Shown: positions 12,201-23,608 of the stretch, piece by piece | Position numbering within the stretch: the first letter of the stretch is position 1 | Layout of the letters: every line of letters starts with the position of its first letter | Assembly (NCBI GenBank): GCA_002081555.1 | Contig: MZNV01001863.1 | Location: 1-29,926, forward strand | Length of the DNA: 29,926 nt | Source of the DNA: Protostelium mycophagum | Lineage: Eukaryota; Evosea; Variosea; Protosteliida; Protosteliaceae | Reading direction: 5' to 3' | Notes under the pieces: generated by a model | Told to the model about the DNA's origin: nothing | Databases searched by the model: none | Seen by the model: the letters and a program-made list of their open reading frames with translations, nothing else | Program-made: the position numbers and the translations under genes

Positions 12201-15200
12201 TCACCTGGTATTTCCAGGAAATCAAATACCTGTCATTATGTCATTCACAATGATCAGTGTGCATAATTATAGTCTCAGACACTTGTCTATTATATGAGGA
12301 TATCACGACTTACCGTGGTGTGTTTGCTTGTGTTGTAATCGAAGCCCTTGTTGTTTCGGAATGTCATCACGTGTTGTTTATTGTACGCAACCTTGTTACT
12401 GAAGAAAATCACAAGGGTTTGAGCTCCTGGAAAATGAACCTATTTTATTTAGTTCTCCAAACATATAATTTCACTCTTGTTTTCGTGTAATACTTCAAAC
12501 CAAAACAACAATAATATGTTTTAGTTATTTTAAGACAAGCCATATGCTCTCACCTTGTTCTCACTCGTCATACTGTCCGCGACAGTGCAAGGATGCTTCG
12601 TCTCGAATTTTTGTGCCCCGATGACGAATTCGACGACGGCCCTCTTCAACGGATTAGAAGAAAGGTCTCCCCCAAATGCCCTCCAATTTCTTCTCGATTT
12701 TTTGTTGAGTGGCAAGAAGCAGTCGACCAGTTGGTTCAATCTCTTCAGCTCTTGGAACCATTTCTCCTCTTTCTTGGAAGGTTCGTAGATGAGTGGATCT
12801 TCTTCATTGTTGTGGACCACCTCCATAGGCTGTTCCGAGTTGTTTCCGGACTCTTCCATAGATTCAGAATTTTCTTCTCCGTTCCCAGAATTTTCCTGTC
12901 TGTCTGCAGAATTTTCTTGTCCATTCGCAGAATTTTCCTGTCCATTCGCGGAATCTTCAATATTCTCGGAATTCCGAAGTTCCAAATTGTTTTGGTTTGC
13001 CCCTTCTACTTCGTTTTGTCTCTGAGGTTCCAACCTGTCCCTTTCTCGGACTGAATTACCCGCGGTTGAATCCGACTTGTACTCGTCATAAGCACGTTCC
13101 ATTTGTTCCCGTGTCATGTTGCTGAGGTTATGGGCCACACTGACAAATTTATCTGCAGATAGGATGAATTCTGCAAGGGCCACAAAATAAGGTGAGGGTG
13201 TGCTCCTGCCTTCGAGCGGTGACGTCGGCTCGAATAATTGGAACATCAGTTTGCGGAGGAGTCGGATGACTTTCTCGTCCTCTTTTCTCAGGAATTGTAG
13301 AGCGAGGGAGGGCTGGCAGAATATCTTGGACAGCCAATGAAACGCGTACACCTTTATGGTTCAGAGAATATATAATATATAATATATAATATATCAAACT
13401 CACCTTGTGCATAGAGACAGGACTCCTGCAATACACAAACAGCGCCTCCACCAGTGGTCTCGACAAGAAATGACTCCACCGCGAAGTATCACCGTTGCAC
13501 AACACGTCCAATATCCAGTGTACATAGGCAAAATTCGGACCGTTCAGGGCCAAATTGTCACATACGGAAATGTCCGTCCCGATAGGGGTGATGCACATCA
13601 GACTTATATCTTTACTTTGCGCGTTGTTGTCAGTCGGCTGTAGGATCTTCAGCGCACATCCACATCAGGATATGTATACATACTTTATAGCTAGTAAAAT
13701 AGATGTAAGGACTGAATATCCAAGGTGCTTGATCATCTACAATCTCAGAAGTGACGCTGCCACCCACTCTTAGATTGACTGTCGTGACAGAGGTGGAGAA
13801 TGACACTGACTTTTGGTGAAAAGTGACGAGAAATGACGAGCTATCAGAGAACCTCATGAACATCATGGCCCCTTCTTGGCCGAGATATTGTGGTGGGACT
13901 ATGAGTGATGGTCCGATAGAGGTGTTTGTGATGGCCTTCGTCAGGTCATTCTTGAAATCTTCGGATGATGAGATGGTGTTGGTCTTGAAAAGAACGCTAC
14001 GCATGCTCTCGGTAAATTCTTGAGCTCTCTGCCTGTTTATTTTCAGCGGATTATTGTTGGATTATTGTATAATAATAGAATAGAAAAATGCCAGACCTCA
14101 ATTTGTATCTCGGAATTGCAGTGGATAGTTCTGGGTCTGCATCAAGGCTCGGCCAGAAGCTCAATGCAGAGGGTAGATTCGTATAACTAGACACAAACAT
14201 CCTGAATAACTGCGTCATTCCAGAGGAGATCGCGTCGAATACGTCTTGTTCGTTGATGAATTGTATGTTGCTGAGAAGTGTGCACATGATGTCCCTACAG
14301 CCATATATTTGAACCATATTTGATTGTCTCAAGACTATTATATTCAGTTAAATATGCACTGTAAAGATGCATTTCGCAATAGAAGATGAGTATTTTAATG
14401 TCATTCATTGAACCATAATAAAATCAAAAAGACTCACGATCTGTCAGTAATCTGTTCTCGCTTGTGAATGCACCGTGGTACAAATTTTGCTTCAGCGGTT
14501 GAACACCAATTTTACTGTAGTGATATCTGACGTGGAGGTTGTTGTAGATCGTTGATACTGAATACCTCGTCCCCGTCTCTTGCTCCATGATGTGCATCTT
14601 CACCAGTGATTTATCCGGTTTATCCGGTTCGGTCCGGTCGTATGATAATGCGACGACCCTGCCACTGTAGCTCAAGAATTTGGGATAGGAGGGCCTCTCC
14701 CATATATGCAACCACATTCCTGGAACGGCACAATTATTTGGGACGACCTCCGATATGCAGTGGTCGCCCCCGTCACAATCGGATTCCAAATTCGAGTAAG
14801 AATATTGTCCTTCCAATTTCATCTGCTCCTGTGGGCTATCAGAATGACAATCGTCAGGTTGACCCTTGCCTTAACCCAAACGTCTTCGTTTTGTATTGTC
14901 GGAAGTGCGGTTGTGTTATTCCAGTGACTCGCTGCCTCCTGCATAAATAATTGTGCCGGGGTGACATCTTTCTTCTGTTCTGGGAGTCTCCTCATGCTGG
15001 TCGAGATGTTCCTGGAATCATGCATTTGGAACAATATCCTGAGAAGCTCCTGTCCAGCAAGGTCACGGTTGGAAGACGCGAATGCCGTGTCGCTCTCTAT
15101 GGTAGATAGCGATAGTTTATGCACATATTTTGGAATATCTACAACTCGTCAAAATGATTTTCGTGGAAAAATAATCGGCTCACTCGTCTTCAGGGCGGTT

Positions 15201-18200
15201 TGGAATGAATATTCGTCTTGTTCCATGAAGGCTCCCAAGGAGCGTATTGCGGAGAATTTGATGGCAGACATGATATGATGGAGCATCAGATCCTTCCCCT
15301 CTACAATCTCCCTGCTGATGACGTGATCGTACTTCTCCATCATCGATGCTGTCATGTCGGCCATGCTCTGTACATCAAATGACACTTCTGCGATGGGAGT
15401 GATCTTGCTCTTCTCGTGTTCTATCATGACAGTATCCCTATCGGTTTCACCAGATTCAGCGAGTACTGTGAGTGGATGTGTTGGGTCATATAGATCACAA
15501 TCAATCACTATCCCCTTCTCTACATCACCGTCTTGTAACTCCGCCTCGATCCTGTGAATATTTAAATATCTCCTTGAGATACACAGAGATTTCCTTGGAT
15601 ATTACCTTCCACCGATGCGTATCGTATCGATGTGTCCACCCATAATTGAAAAGGTCGCGTAGGCTCTGTTCACTACATCATCCTCACCACTCCATTCCTC
15701 CATAGCCACCAATTGTTCCAGTGAATAGTGCATCGTCCTCAGCATGCTGCTTTGCCAGTGCGGTGATCTCAAAAGACACCTCACCATCATCACCAGCTCC
15801 GTCCCATAATTGTAAGTCATGGCTCCATCTGTACGTAATATTCCAGAGTTAATATCCGTTTGTGGTATGTTTCCCAACAGATTCCTACCGACGCATTGAA
15901 GAAGCTGAGCTTCTACAGTAACACGTATCTAAATTTGTCAACATCAATTTTAAAATCACAACAGCACGGTTTAATTATTCTCACAAAGAATGAGAAGATA
16001 ATGATTAGACTTACGTCGTTGAATAGATAAGTAACCGGGTTGATCGACAGGTGATGTGTCAATGCAGCAGGAGACATTGTCTGCAGTACAGTCCTCAACA
16101 TTCTGATGCTTATCCTCCTTACTCTTGGTGATTTCAGCTCTAAAAGAGAGAATAGTAGAGGGCAGAAATAATCCCCGGTGATGAGATGTCTGTGAACAAT
16201 GGACTTGGGTGTTCCCGGAATGACAGTTGGGAATGACGTGGAATGCTCATCTGACATATTGGACGATTGAAGAAGATGGGAATTGAGTAGTAGTTGATAG
16301 AATCCGAGGATCTTGAATATAGATGATTCTAAATAGGCTCCCATACCGAGAGATGACGATTCGGATATAGTGATCTGATTGCATGTCAACGCTTATCTGA
16401 ACCGATGCATAATTATAATACAATTTGTGGCTTTGCCAACAGACCGCATTCAAATGAAAAGCCGTAATTACCTCTGGACCATTTGGATCAGTACGTACAG
16501 ATCTCTCTGGACCATCTCCATCATCTTGTGACAGCGATCTCAACTCATTGAACAGGGATCTGACGTGTGTATACAATGTCGACAACATGTCATCCTGTCC
16601 ATTTCAGTCCGTCAAGATTTCAACGAAATTTCACCTGTAATATGGAAGTGACATCACGTGACTTGGGGTCATAACCTTCGTAGGGTGCCGCACCATCTAA
16701 TTGATAAGACTCAAACACGGCGTGCGCCAGCACGATCATCAAGGACAAAGCGCTGGCCGATACCAGCCTCTCTTTTGTCGACAGGAATTTCTTGATGGAA
16801 GAGAATCCGTCGACAGCAGCGAATAATTCCAAGTCTGCGGGAGAGTATTGCATGGCGAGGGCGTTAAGCACCATGATTCTAGTGCTCACTGGCGTGAGGG
16901 GATTTTTAAGTGATGTGATTAATGTCAGGAGAAAATCTCGTTGTGGCGCTCTGTGCCCTTCCTCCCCGCTTCCTGATGACGTCATCAGTATCCGTCGTCA
17001 TAACGACCTGTTGTACATACCTTTTACGCCTCTGTCCCAAGACGTGTATCCGTTGGAATTAAAAGTGGTGACCATGTAAGCTAAAAAGTCTTGTCTCACG
17101 GTGGATAACAGACTACTCTTGAAGAGTAAGTCCATATTGGCGTATCCTCTCTGTCTAGATCTGGCCATGTGACCACGGTCCCGCATCTCCTTCTCCAATC
17201 TGGTGGTATCCACGTTGCTCTGGATGAATCTTATCACGAGTTGGCATATGTGTGTCACTTCTGGGGAAATGCTCTGGGCCACTGAAGATAGTGGTGGTGA
17301 TGACGTGTCCTTATTAGCCTATCAGCCATCAGCTTCCAAGTTAAAGAATCTGTTACCTCGGGTGTATTTGGAACGGCATTGTGCTTCTTCTTCCACTTGT
17401 GAATGGCCATCATTGTAGAGGCAGATCTGGTCATTTTGAGTCTGTCAGCGGCATCTACAGATTCAGATCTCTTGATGGGCCTGGGGAAAACTGGGGGTTG
17501 AGTGCTCCTTCTCACCATCGTCTTCTTCCTTGGGATCTGGACCACTTAAAAACACTTCTCTTGAGATTGTTTGAAGTAATTCAAGTTAATCATCTCTTAC
17601 AGCGATATTGGGATTACTGATTGCCTGATTCGCGTTTTCCATCATGTAATTTGGGTCGTGATCAATGTGCAATGACGACAGCAGTTTCTTGTCCTCTTGT
17701 TGTAACCTCTGCTTCTTAACTGGTGTTATGTTCTCTGTTGTTATGCTTCTCTTTAATTGTTTTGAAGGTGACGGCCTGTTTCTTTCAGGTCCATCTTACT
17801 TATGTCTTGTGAACCCAGGAATTTAATATCTCACGTCATTCTCATCTTGTATTGTGACGGTGTTCCTGACTTGTCGCTGTGAATAGGCTTCAAAGCAGGT
17901 GAACAATCAAGTAAAAACTTGGACAACTCTATGCTGTTTTCCACCGCGTTGAATTCCTGAACACTAGAAAAATCAGCGGAATCTCTGTGAAATTCCACGA
18001 ACCTATTATCGCCTTTGGATTGCTGACTCTTTTGTACAAGATATGTCCTGTGCTTAGCGGCCATCCTCCAAACATATTCTACTTGAGGAGGGGGTTGTGT
18101 TGTCGTTGAACTGCTGAAACTCTTACAAAATTGGACGGCCTCTCCGACAGCCTTAACGTGCTAGATCCGTCAATAAACATGCCGAGCCATGACTCCTTAT

Positions 18201-21200
18201 AGTTACAATTCAACACACAGATGCCACCACAAACAAATAAAATCGCACTACTCACGTTGAGCATTGCCGCGATACAAAAGCGGTCAGCTAAATCGATCTG
18301 TGGACCTCCGATGCTCCTCGTCTTCCGCAATAAATTGTGCAAGAGCTCGGCCGGTGTGTTCTCTCCAGTCACGAAGGTGGTCAGTTGACGCAAGAATTCA
18401 TCCTCCTCTGGGTCTCTCTGTTGTAATTCGGAATTTTTTGAGATCAACCTGGAATTCATCCACGTCTCTATGCATGTGTCTGTCTTCCTGTTGCCAACAA
18501 CCATATCAATTGATATCTGGAAAGAGTTTGAACAGTTTCTAAAGAATCAAAAGTACCTTCCCGACGATGTAAGACAAGGACTTGCTGAGGTCCAACAGCC
18601 ACGAAGACGCAAGAATATCAACTGGATCTTTGTAGTGCGGCACGATGACTATTTTCAGCCCCCAGTACTCTTCCATAGGATTATCGTAATTCTTGGACTT
18701 GCTCCAGTTGAGTTCCATTCTGGGACCGTGGACCACTATCGTCTCTTGATGCGCGTTGAGATCAATCTGCTTTGCTGGAAAGTATCAGACAAACATATGA
18801 AAGGAAAAATGAGTTGTAGAACTCACTCTGTGAGGTGGTTAACGTGACCGAAGAAGAGAGTATCTTGCATCTCTTGTCGATGTGCACCGTCAAAAAAGCC
18901 GCGTCGTTGAAGGAGATGGACCACATATTGGAATCGTAAATGTTAGACTTGCAAGGGTGCTGGCTCTCTACAATCCTGTATTCTGGTACCCTCTGTTGCT
19001 TGTTCAATTTCATCTCCGCAGACAAAACAGAAGACAGAACTCCTGATACTTTGTCCATCAGCAGAGTCAGCTCTTGCAGCGGTTCGAGCAATTCTTCACC
19101 CAAAACTTCGAGATCTACAACGGTGTAAATGCCAGAAATAAGATGGAGATGTCTTACTCGAGGCGGAGAGAGATACGATGAGTTGAGGCAATAGTATCTT
19201 GACGAGAGAGTGTTGTAATATGTTTTCGATGCGTGCCTGTACTGCCGGCAAAATTGGAGGAATTCTCAGTGTGTTATTCCCTGATGACGTCATCGCCCAC
19301 CCCCTCGTGACATTCTCACCTTGGTTTGAGACCATCTCGTCGATATTCTTTACTCCCACCATGGTGCGTAAAATCTCTCCGACGATATCTCTACAACCGT
19401 CGAATACGGCTTGTGAATAAGACTTGACGAATTCTATCACTGTCTCTGACGTGGGGTTGCGTTGTAGTGCGCAGAATAGATGTTTTTGTATGGCTCTCAT
19501 GGTCTGCCCGAGCTCTTCGGTCTTCTTGGAAGTGGAATCTTGTGAGGGTTGTGTGATGTTGCGAATATTCACCTTGGAGATGTGCTTGATCACCTGTCAG
19601 ATTGGATTAATCACAAAATAATCGCGTGGTAAAATTACTTGTGAAGAGAATCTGAGCAATATCGACTGAGAATTCGAGTCCACTTGCATCTTTTCAGAAT
19701 CTTGGTTATCCTGATGCATCAAATTATTCAGTAATAATTCGAAGAAATCTTTCAACAGATCGTAAAATTGTGATCCGCCGTCAGCCATGATCTGCTTCTC
19801 AATCTGCCCGAAAAATTTGGTTTGGGATTCCGCTGTGGGAAAAAATAAATTACACCCTAAGAAGATTTTAAAATCGGCTGAATACTATTTTCGAGGAATT
19901 CACCTGAACCGAGAGTGGCAGAGATGATGGACTTCACTTTCACCAAAGCTTCTCCACTCCATGATGGAGAATCGAATAATAACGAGCATAGATCGTCTCT
20001 CAATGACGTCATTGCTTTGTTTAGTTCTCCATTCTCTTCAATCAATCCGGCCTATTTTTATTATTCTCTGACGTCGTATCGCAACATTCCACAACAATAG
20101 TTTTGAAAGAATTCTGTTGTGCTCTGCGCCTTCACACTCAAAAATACATTCCATCTTTGCATGAAAATCACATACCTGTCGTCTGTCCACGTTGTGCATC
20201 ACAATCTTCGACAAGTGTAGTTCGAATATTCTGAGTGACATCACCACACACTTGGTCGTCTCTTCTCTATCATATTCTTCAGAGTACAAGTCCGAAACAA
20301 GCAAGGAGATCACTTTGCAGAGCATTTCGATGGAACTCTTCTCGATGTGTAACACAAAGGGCTCCCTGTCTGTCCACGGCCACTTTTCGTCTCTATCGCG
20401 CAGGCCGGTCTTGTCGATCTCATAACATAAAGTGACTGTATTTCTTCAATTTACGAGATCTACAACGCTGTAAAGATGAAAACTTACGGAGGATCCTGAA
20501 GACCAAATGACGTGAGGAAGGCGCTTGTGGTTCTCTTGCGATTAAATAATGCGTGGAATAAGTGTCTGTGTTGTCCTTGGGGTATTCGAGTAGAATAGCG
20601 TCGCCGTTATTCTTCCATGATGTGGCGGACATGGTGAGGGTATTCACCCCCCATATCACATTGGTATGTGGGTCGTAACAGAAACTCCCTTTGTCGGTCA
20701 ATTTTTTCACTGTTTTTGGTACATTTGAGGCTCTGCCGCAAAATACTTGTTATTTTTGCTGGCATTCAGTGATCGCGATACTTCCTCCACTGAGATAAAA
20801 TTCAAAGTGTACTCACACATCGGTGATTCTGAATAGTTTGAAGGTTGTGTAACAGTTGTAGATTGACCCGTTGCCCAGGTGACCACTTGTACGTCTGTGA
20901 GACCTGGAGTGTGATTCTGTACAAATATATTCACACAATGTCCATTCGTGTATCCCTGTAATTTCTTGTCTGACGATGCATTTTTGATAGTCTACAACCA
21001 GTCAATTTATATTGGGGCGTTTAGTTCAAATCAAAAAGGGCAAAATGCTTTTATATTCGTTGACAAGTAGGTATAACCATCTTAAAGACATGAAGATGAA
21101 AATTCACTCACGGAGCATTCGGCCTCAAAAACGAGTGTAGGTGTATTTTCTGCTTTCTTCTTGTCCTGACCGTCAGCCTTCACATCGTTGTTATTCGATA

Positions 21201-23266
21201 CAATTTCCATCTTTACTTCGTTCTGTTCTATTGTAGACGTATTACTCTTACTCTCTGCCTCTCCAACCTGATGAGGTCATCACGCGTTTGTGAGAGTTTA
21301 TTTTACCGTTGTAGAGACAGGGTTATATTTGATTCGTTCTATGCGGATTCTCTGACTTTGCTCGGACATCAAAAATAGACGATTTCCATCACTCATGATA
21401 TAATAATAGGACTGGTTGCCCTTGCCTTCAGGACTGTCGTACTGCAATTCTCCCATGTCCTTCGGCATTTGTTAATGTGAGAATATAAAACGAAACTAAT
21501 TTGTTTGATTTTCTATTTAATGAGGCCCTTTGTATCATTAAAATCACTCAATTTCAACTTTGGGTCACTTCTAAACACAAAGTGCTGGGGCAAATTTGAA
21601 AGTATTGCGCCTTGACAAAAACCAGAAGAACACCCTCAAATAAAAATTAAAAAGATAAAAGATACTCACTGTCATGGTCTTCGCATTCACCAATTTAAAA
21701 ATTATTTTCGCCGCAGAGTCCATCTCCGTGGTGACCACAAATATGATGTCGTTTAATATTGCCATAGAGGAGATCGTTTTTCCCGCCAAAAGTGTGAAAG
21801 ATCCACAAGAGATGCCCCTGCTCTTATTTCTTGTATCTATCTTGTATATTGTGTCGCCTAATCCGACATATAGATGTGTTCTATCTGATGCGATCGAAAC
21901 ATTTGACGCGGGATTTTTGGTGCTGGCAGATGGTAGATCCAAATCAAATGTTCCTGGAATATTCAGATTTTCACCATTATTAAAATTCTGTTTTAAAATT
22001 ACAAAATGAATATATCACCCGTTTGACGTGGTGGATTAATGTGAGAGATTGGGACGCATAATGTGAGCTCCCTTCTCTTCTCGATATTGTTCAAAGATTT
22101 GTAAACCCCTCTGCCCTCTGTAGGAATATTCTTCACCTCGTTCTTCTGGAGATAGTTGATGACGCACAGAAAAGTCCGGAGCGACCCAGTCGCGGCAGCC
22201 ATGGAAACGAGAATCTCCAGTAAAATGTGACACAATGGAGAATCAGCCTGGATCGTGTACAAGAGTCCAGTGAACCAATCACAAAATTGTTCGAATGAAG
22301 ACTGGTCCGTCTCAAAAAGCGAGGAGCAGGCTTGTTTCTCCATGAAAGTTCTGATGGATTCGAGGAATAGGGGCATTTGTTCGTGGTCTGTGGTCATAAT
22401 TTTCATGGTGAAAGGCGTTATGATGGAGCACAATAACTGTGTCTCTATGGCTGAACAAAATCAGATGTTTTTTCAATGAAAGATCGGTAGACTCACAAGG
22501 TTCCGGCTTTTCTGGCAGTTTTTCAGGGGTTTTCTGTGATCGTCAGTGATGACGACAGCACAACGATAAAATGTACATACAGAGTTTTGTGCTGTCTCTT
22601 TTTGGTTTTGTGCCTTGAAAATTTTTGCAGTGATGAGACTTCTGGCTTTCATTGTCTGAAGGAAGCTGTACCAAATGTAAGAGGACACATCGAAACGAAC
22701 GTATTACCTTTTCGTGTGTGTAGAGTGGTAAATAGAGTTGGCGCCGTTTGGCATGTGCCATAGCTGCCTTTGTAATCTTGAAAAATACTTCTCTGGTGAT
22801 TCACTTGGTTCTCTATATTTCCTGGTCTCTTCTGTTCCCTCTATACAAGATTGTATCCGAAGACTTCGTTCGATCTCTTCTTTCTTGATCACATCAATAT
22901 CGCGCACGTGATTTTCAAGATGATATGAAGATCATGTGATGATTACGCTGAATATACAAAGGTAGAGAATGTGAATAATTACCTCTACTGTCATCGAGAT
23001 TAATTTTCCTACTTCTTCAGGAATATTCTCTTGAAAATCAGGAACTGAAATTGGAAAGCAGCCAAGTCTGGCACCCCTCGTCACTAAGAAATAATCACTG
23101 AAGACAAGGGAGAGATCAAGGCCTGCCCAAGACAAATCATCGTCTGCTGCATTATTGGACCTGAAATAGCAAGATTAGAGAAAATGATGTCAGATTATTC
23201 CATTCTTTCGACCCACCTCGACATGGGTTCCGGAATTTGTGGTCTTGGACGCCGCCGCGGTGGCAT
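9221..23266 (-). CDS. Giant HECT-type E3 ubiquitin ligase with tandem ZZ zinc fingers, complete, 49 exons
   Basis: Accepts ubiquitin from an E2 on a catalytic cysteine and transfers it to substrates (known for HECT ligases). The spliced product is 3571 aa. The N-terminus is MPPRRRPRPQIPEPMSR. A long helical/beta region follows, with YVGLGDTIYKID near residue 350 and FCYDPHTNVIWG near 590. A CUB-like stretch lies about 1005-1150 (VESQHPCKSNIYDSNMW, then EEYWGLKIVIVPH). A Gln/Asn/Glu-rich repeat lies near 2680-2715. Two ZZ fingers lie at about 2872-2920 (CDYC, CLNC, YDLCNDC, HSENH) and 2946-2993 (CCSC, CGMC, NLCDDC, HSPAH). The HECT domain fills about 3200-3571: VGEGSHDAGGPF, FPSIFWKKLV, EDEGITEDTFNE, and SHTCFFQL with the active Cys about 3526 (codon 9407-9405). 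It ends IDTDFIVHGEVEGYDFI. Length and CUB-like/ZZ content recall HECTD4 and ZZEF1, and the C-lobe recalls HERC proteins; orthology is unresolved. Confidence 0.92.
10782..10876 (-). repeat. AT-rich intron with 22-bp tandem duplication and TA run
   Basis: The intron just before the HECT N-lobe exon is 95 nt, about twice the usual size here. On the plus strand a 22-bp word starting ATGATATAAAATAC occurs at 10809 and again at 10831, followed by a TA microsatellite (about 10857-10870). The expansion accounts for most of the extra length. Confidence 0.8.
12866..12958 (-). repeat. 21-bp coding minisatellite in the HECT gene
   Basis: Four tandem 21-bp units plus a partial one, encoding seven-residue repeats of the type ENSANGQ. 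They sit in a Gln/Asn/Glu/Ser-rich, probably disordered linker (RNSENIEDSANG to MEESGNNSEQ) upstream of the ZZ fingers. Unit length is a multiple of three, so copy-number change keeps the frame. Confidence 0.85.
13366..13394 (-). repeat. ATATATA heptamer microsatellite in a HECT intron
   Basis: Intron 13352-13403 contains a 7-bp-period AT repeat (AA dinucleotides every seven bases) filling more than half the intron. It ends CATAAAG at the acceptor. Confidence 0.75.
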
Positions 23267-23608
23267 GATTTAACTCTCTATTTATTATGGCGTCAGTCTC
23301 TGCCCATCAAAGGATGGGCGTGTCCTGTATCTTTCGATTGATTGCAAATGAAAAATTTGATGAGCTCCGGTCGTTGTTTGTGGCAAATCATCAAATTTCA
23401 AAAATTGGTATTTATCCTCCATTCTAAAACTCACTATTTCGCCCAAGAAATGGGTGCCTGGTCGTCTCAGCAGCTGGTTCTTTTGGATGCCCTCTTAGCC
23501 AAAGATCCAAAAATCTTTCCACTTGGACTTTTTGCTGACAATTTCTGAGAAGGTTTCGTCTGACATCCACGATTACAAAACGTTCGGATCAAGCACATTG
23601 CAATTCCA
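23267..23608. promoter_or_regulatory. Divergent (bidirectional) promoter region of the HECT and ZnT genes
   Basis: The 342 bp between the two divergent start codons must carry the 5' ends of both genes. It holds a perfect inverted repeat, GCCCATC-AAAG-GATGGGC (23302-23319), continuing into GGGCGTG, a GC/CACC-box-like word. TTATGGCGTC near 23285 resembles initiator/YY1-type words common in TATA-less animal promoters. No TATA box is clear in either direction. I found no metal-response element (TGCRCNC) in it, although zinc-transporter genes of other animals often have one. There is no conserved coding sequence; the open frames here look fortuitous. Confidence 0.6.

Larger units (their letters stand above)
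9221..23266 (-). other. Exon map of the HECT ligase gene
   Basis: Exons in transcription order: 23266-23217, 23160-22983, 22883-22708, 22665-22581, 22533-22497, 22450-22019, 21953-21670, 21459-21307, 21267-21112, 20991-20817, 20709-20488, 20435-20176, 20051-19904, 19832-19639, 19593-19320, 19280-19158, 19114-18827, 18774-18557, 18516-18256, 18160-17835, 17781-17601, 17536-17357, 17273-17021, 16972-16635, 16594-16472, 16374-16015, 15928-15606, 15551-15184, 15138-14864, 14828-14438, 14334-14097, 14032-13684, 13637-13404, 13351-12554, 12391-12314, 12229-12057, 11982-11775, 11733-11601, 11560-11479, 11438-11274, 11224-11017, 10976-10877, 10781-10483, 10427-10280, 10221-10065, 9940-9830, 9783-9619, 9504-9366, 9319-9221. 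All introns are GT-AG, phases match throughout, and the total is 3572 codons. The acceptor at 11983 was chosen because it completes the first ZZ finger (CNDC). The least certain introns are the longer ones at 22884-22982, 21460-21669, 20052-20175 and 12392-12553, where short extra exons cannot be excluded. Confidence 0.82.
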
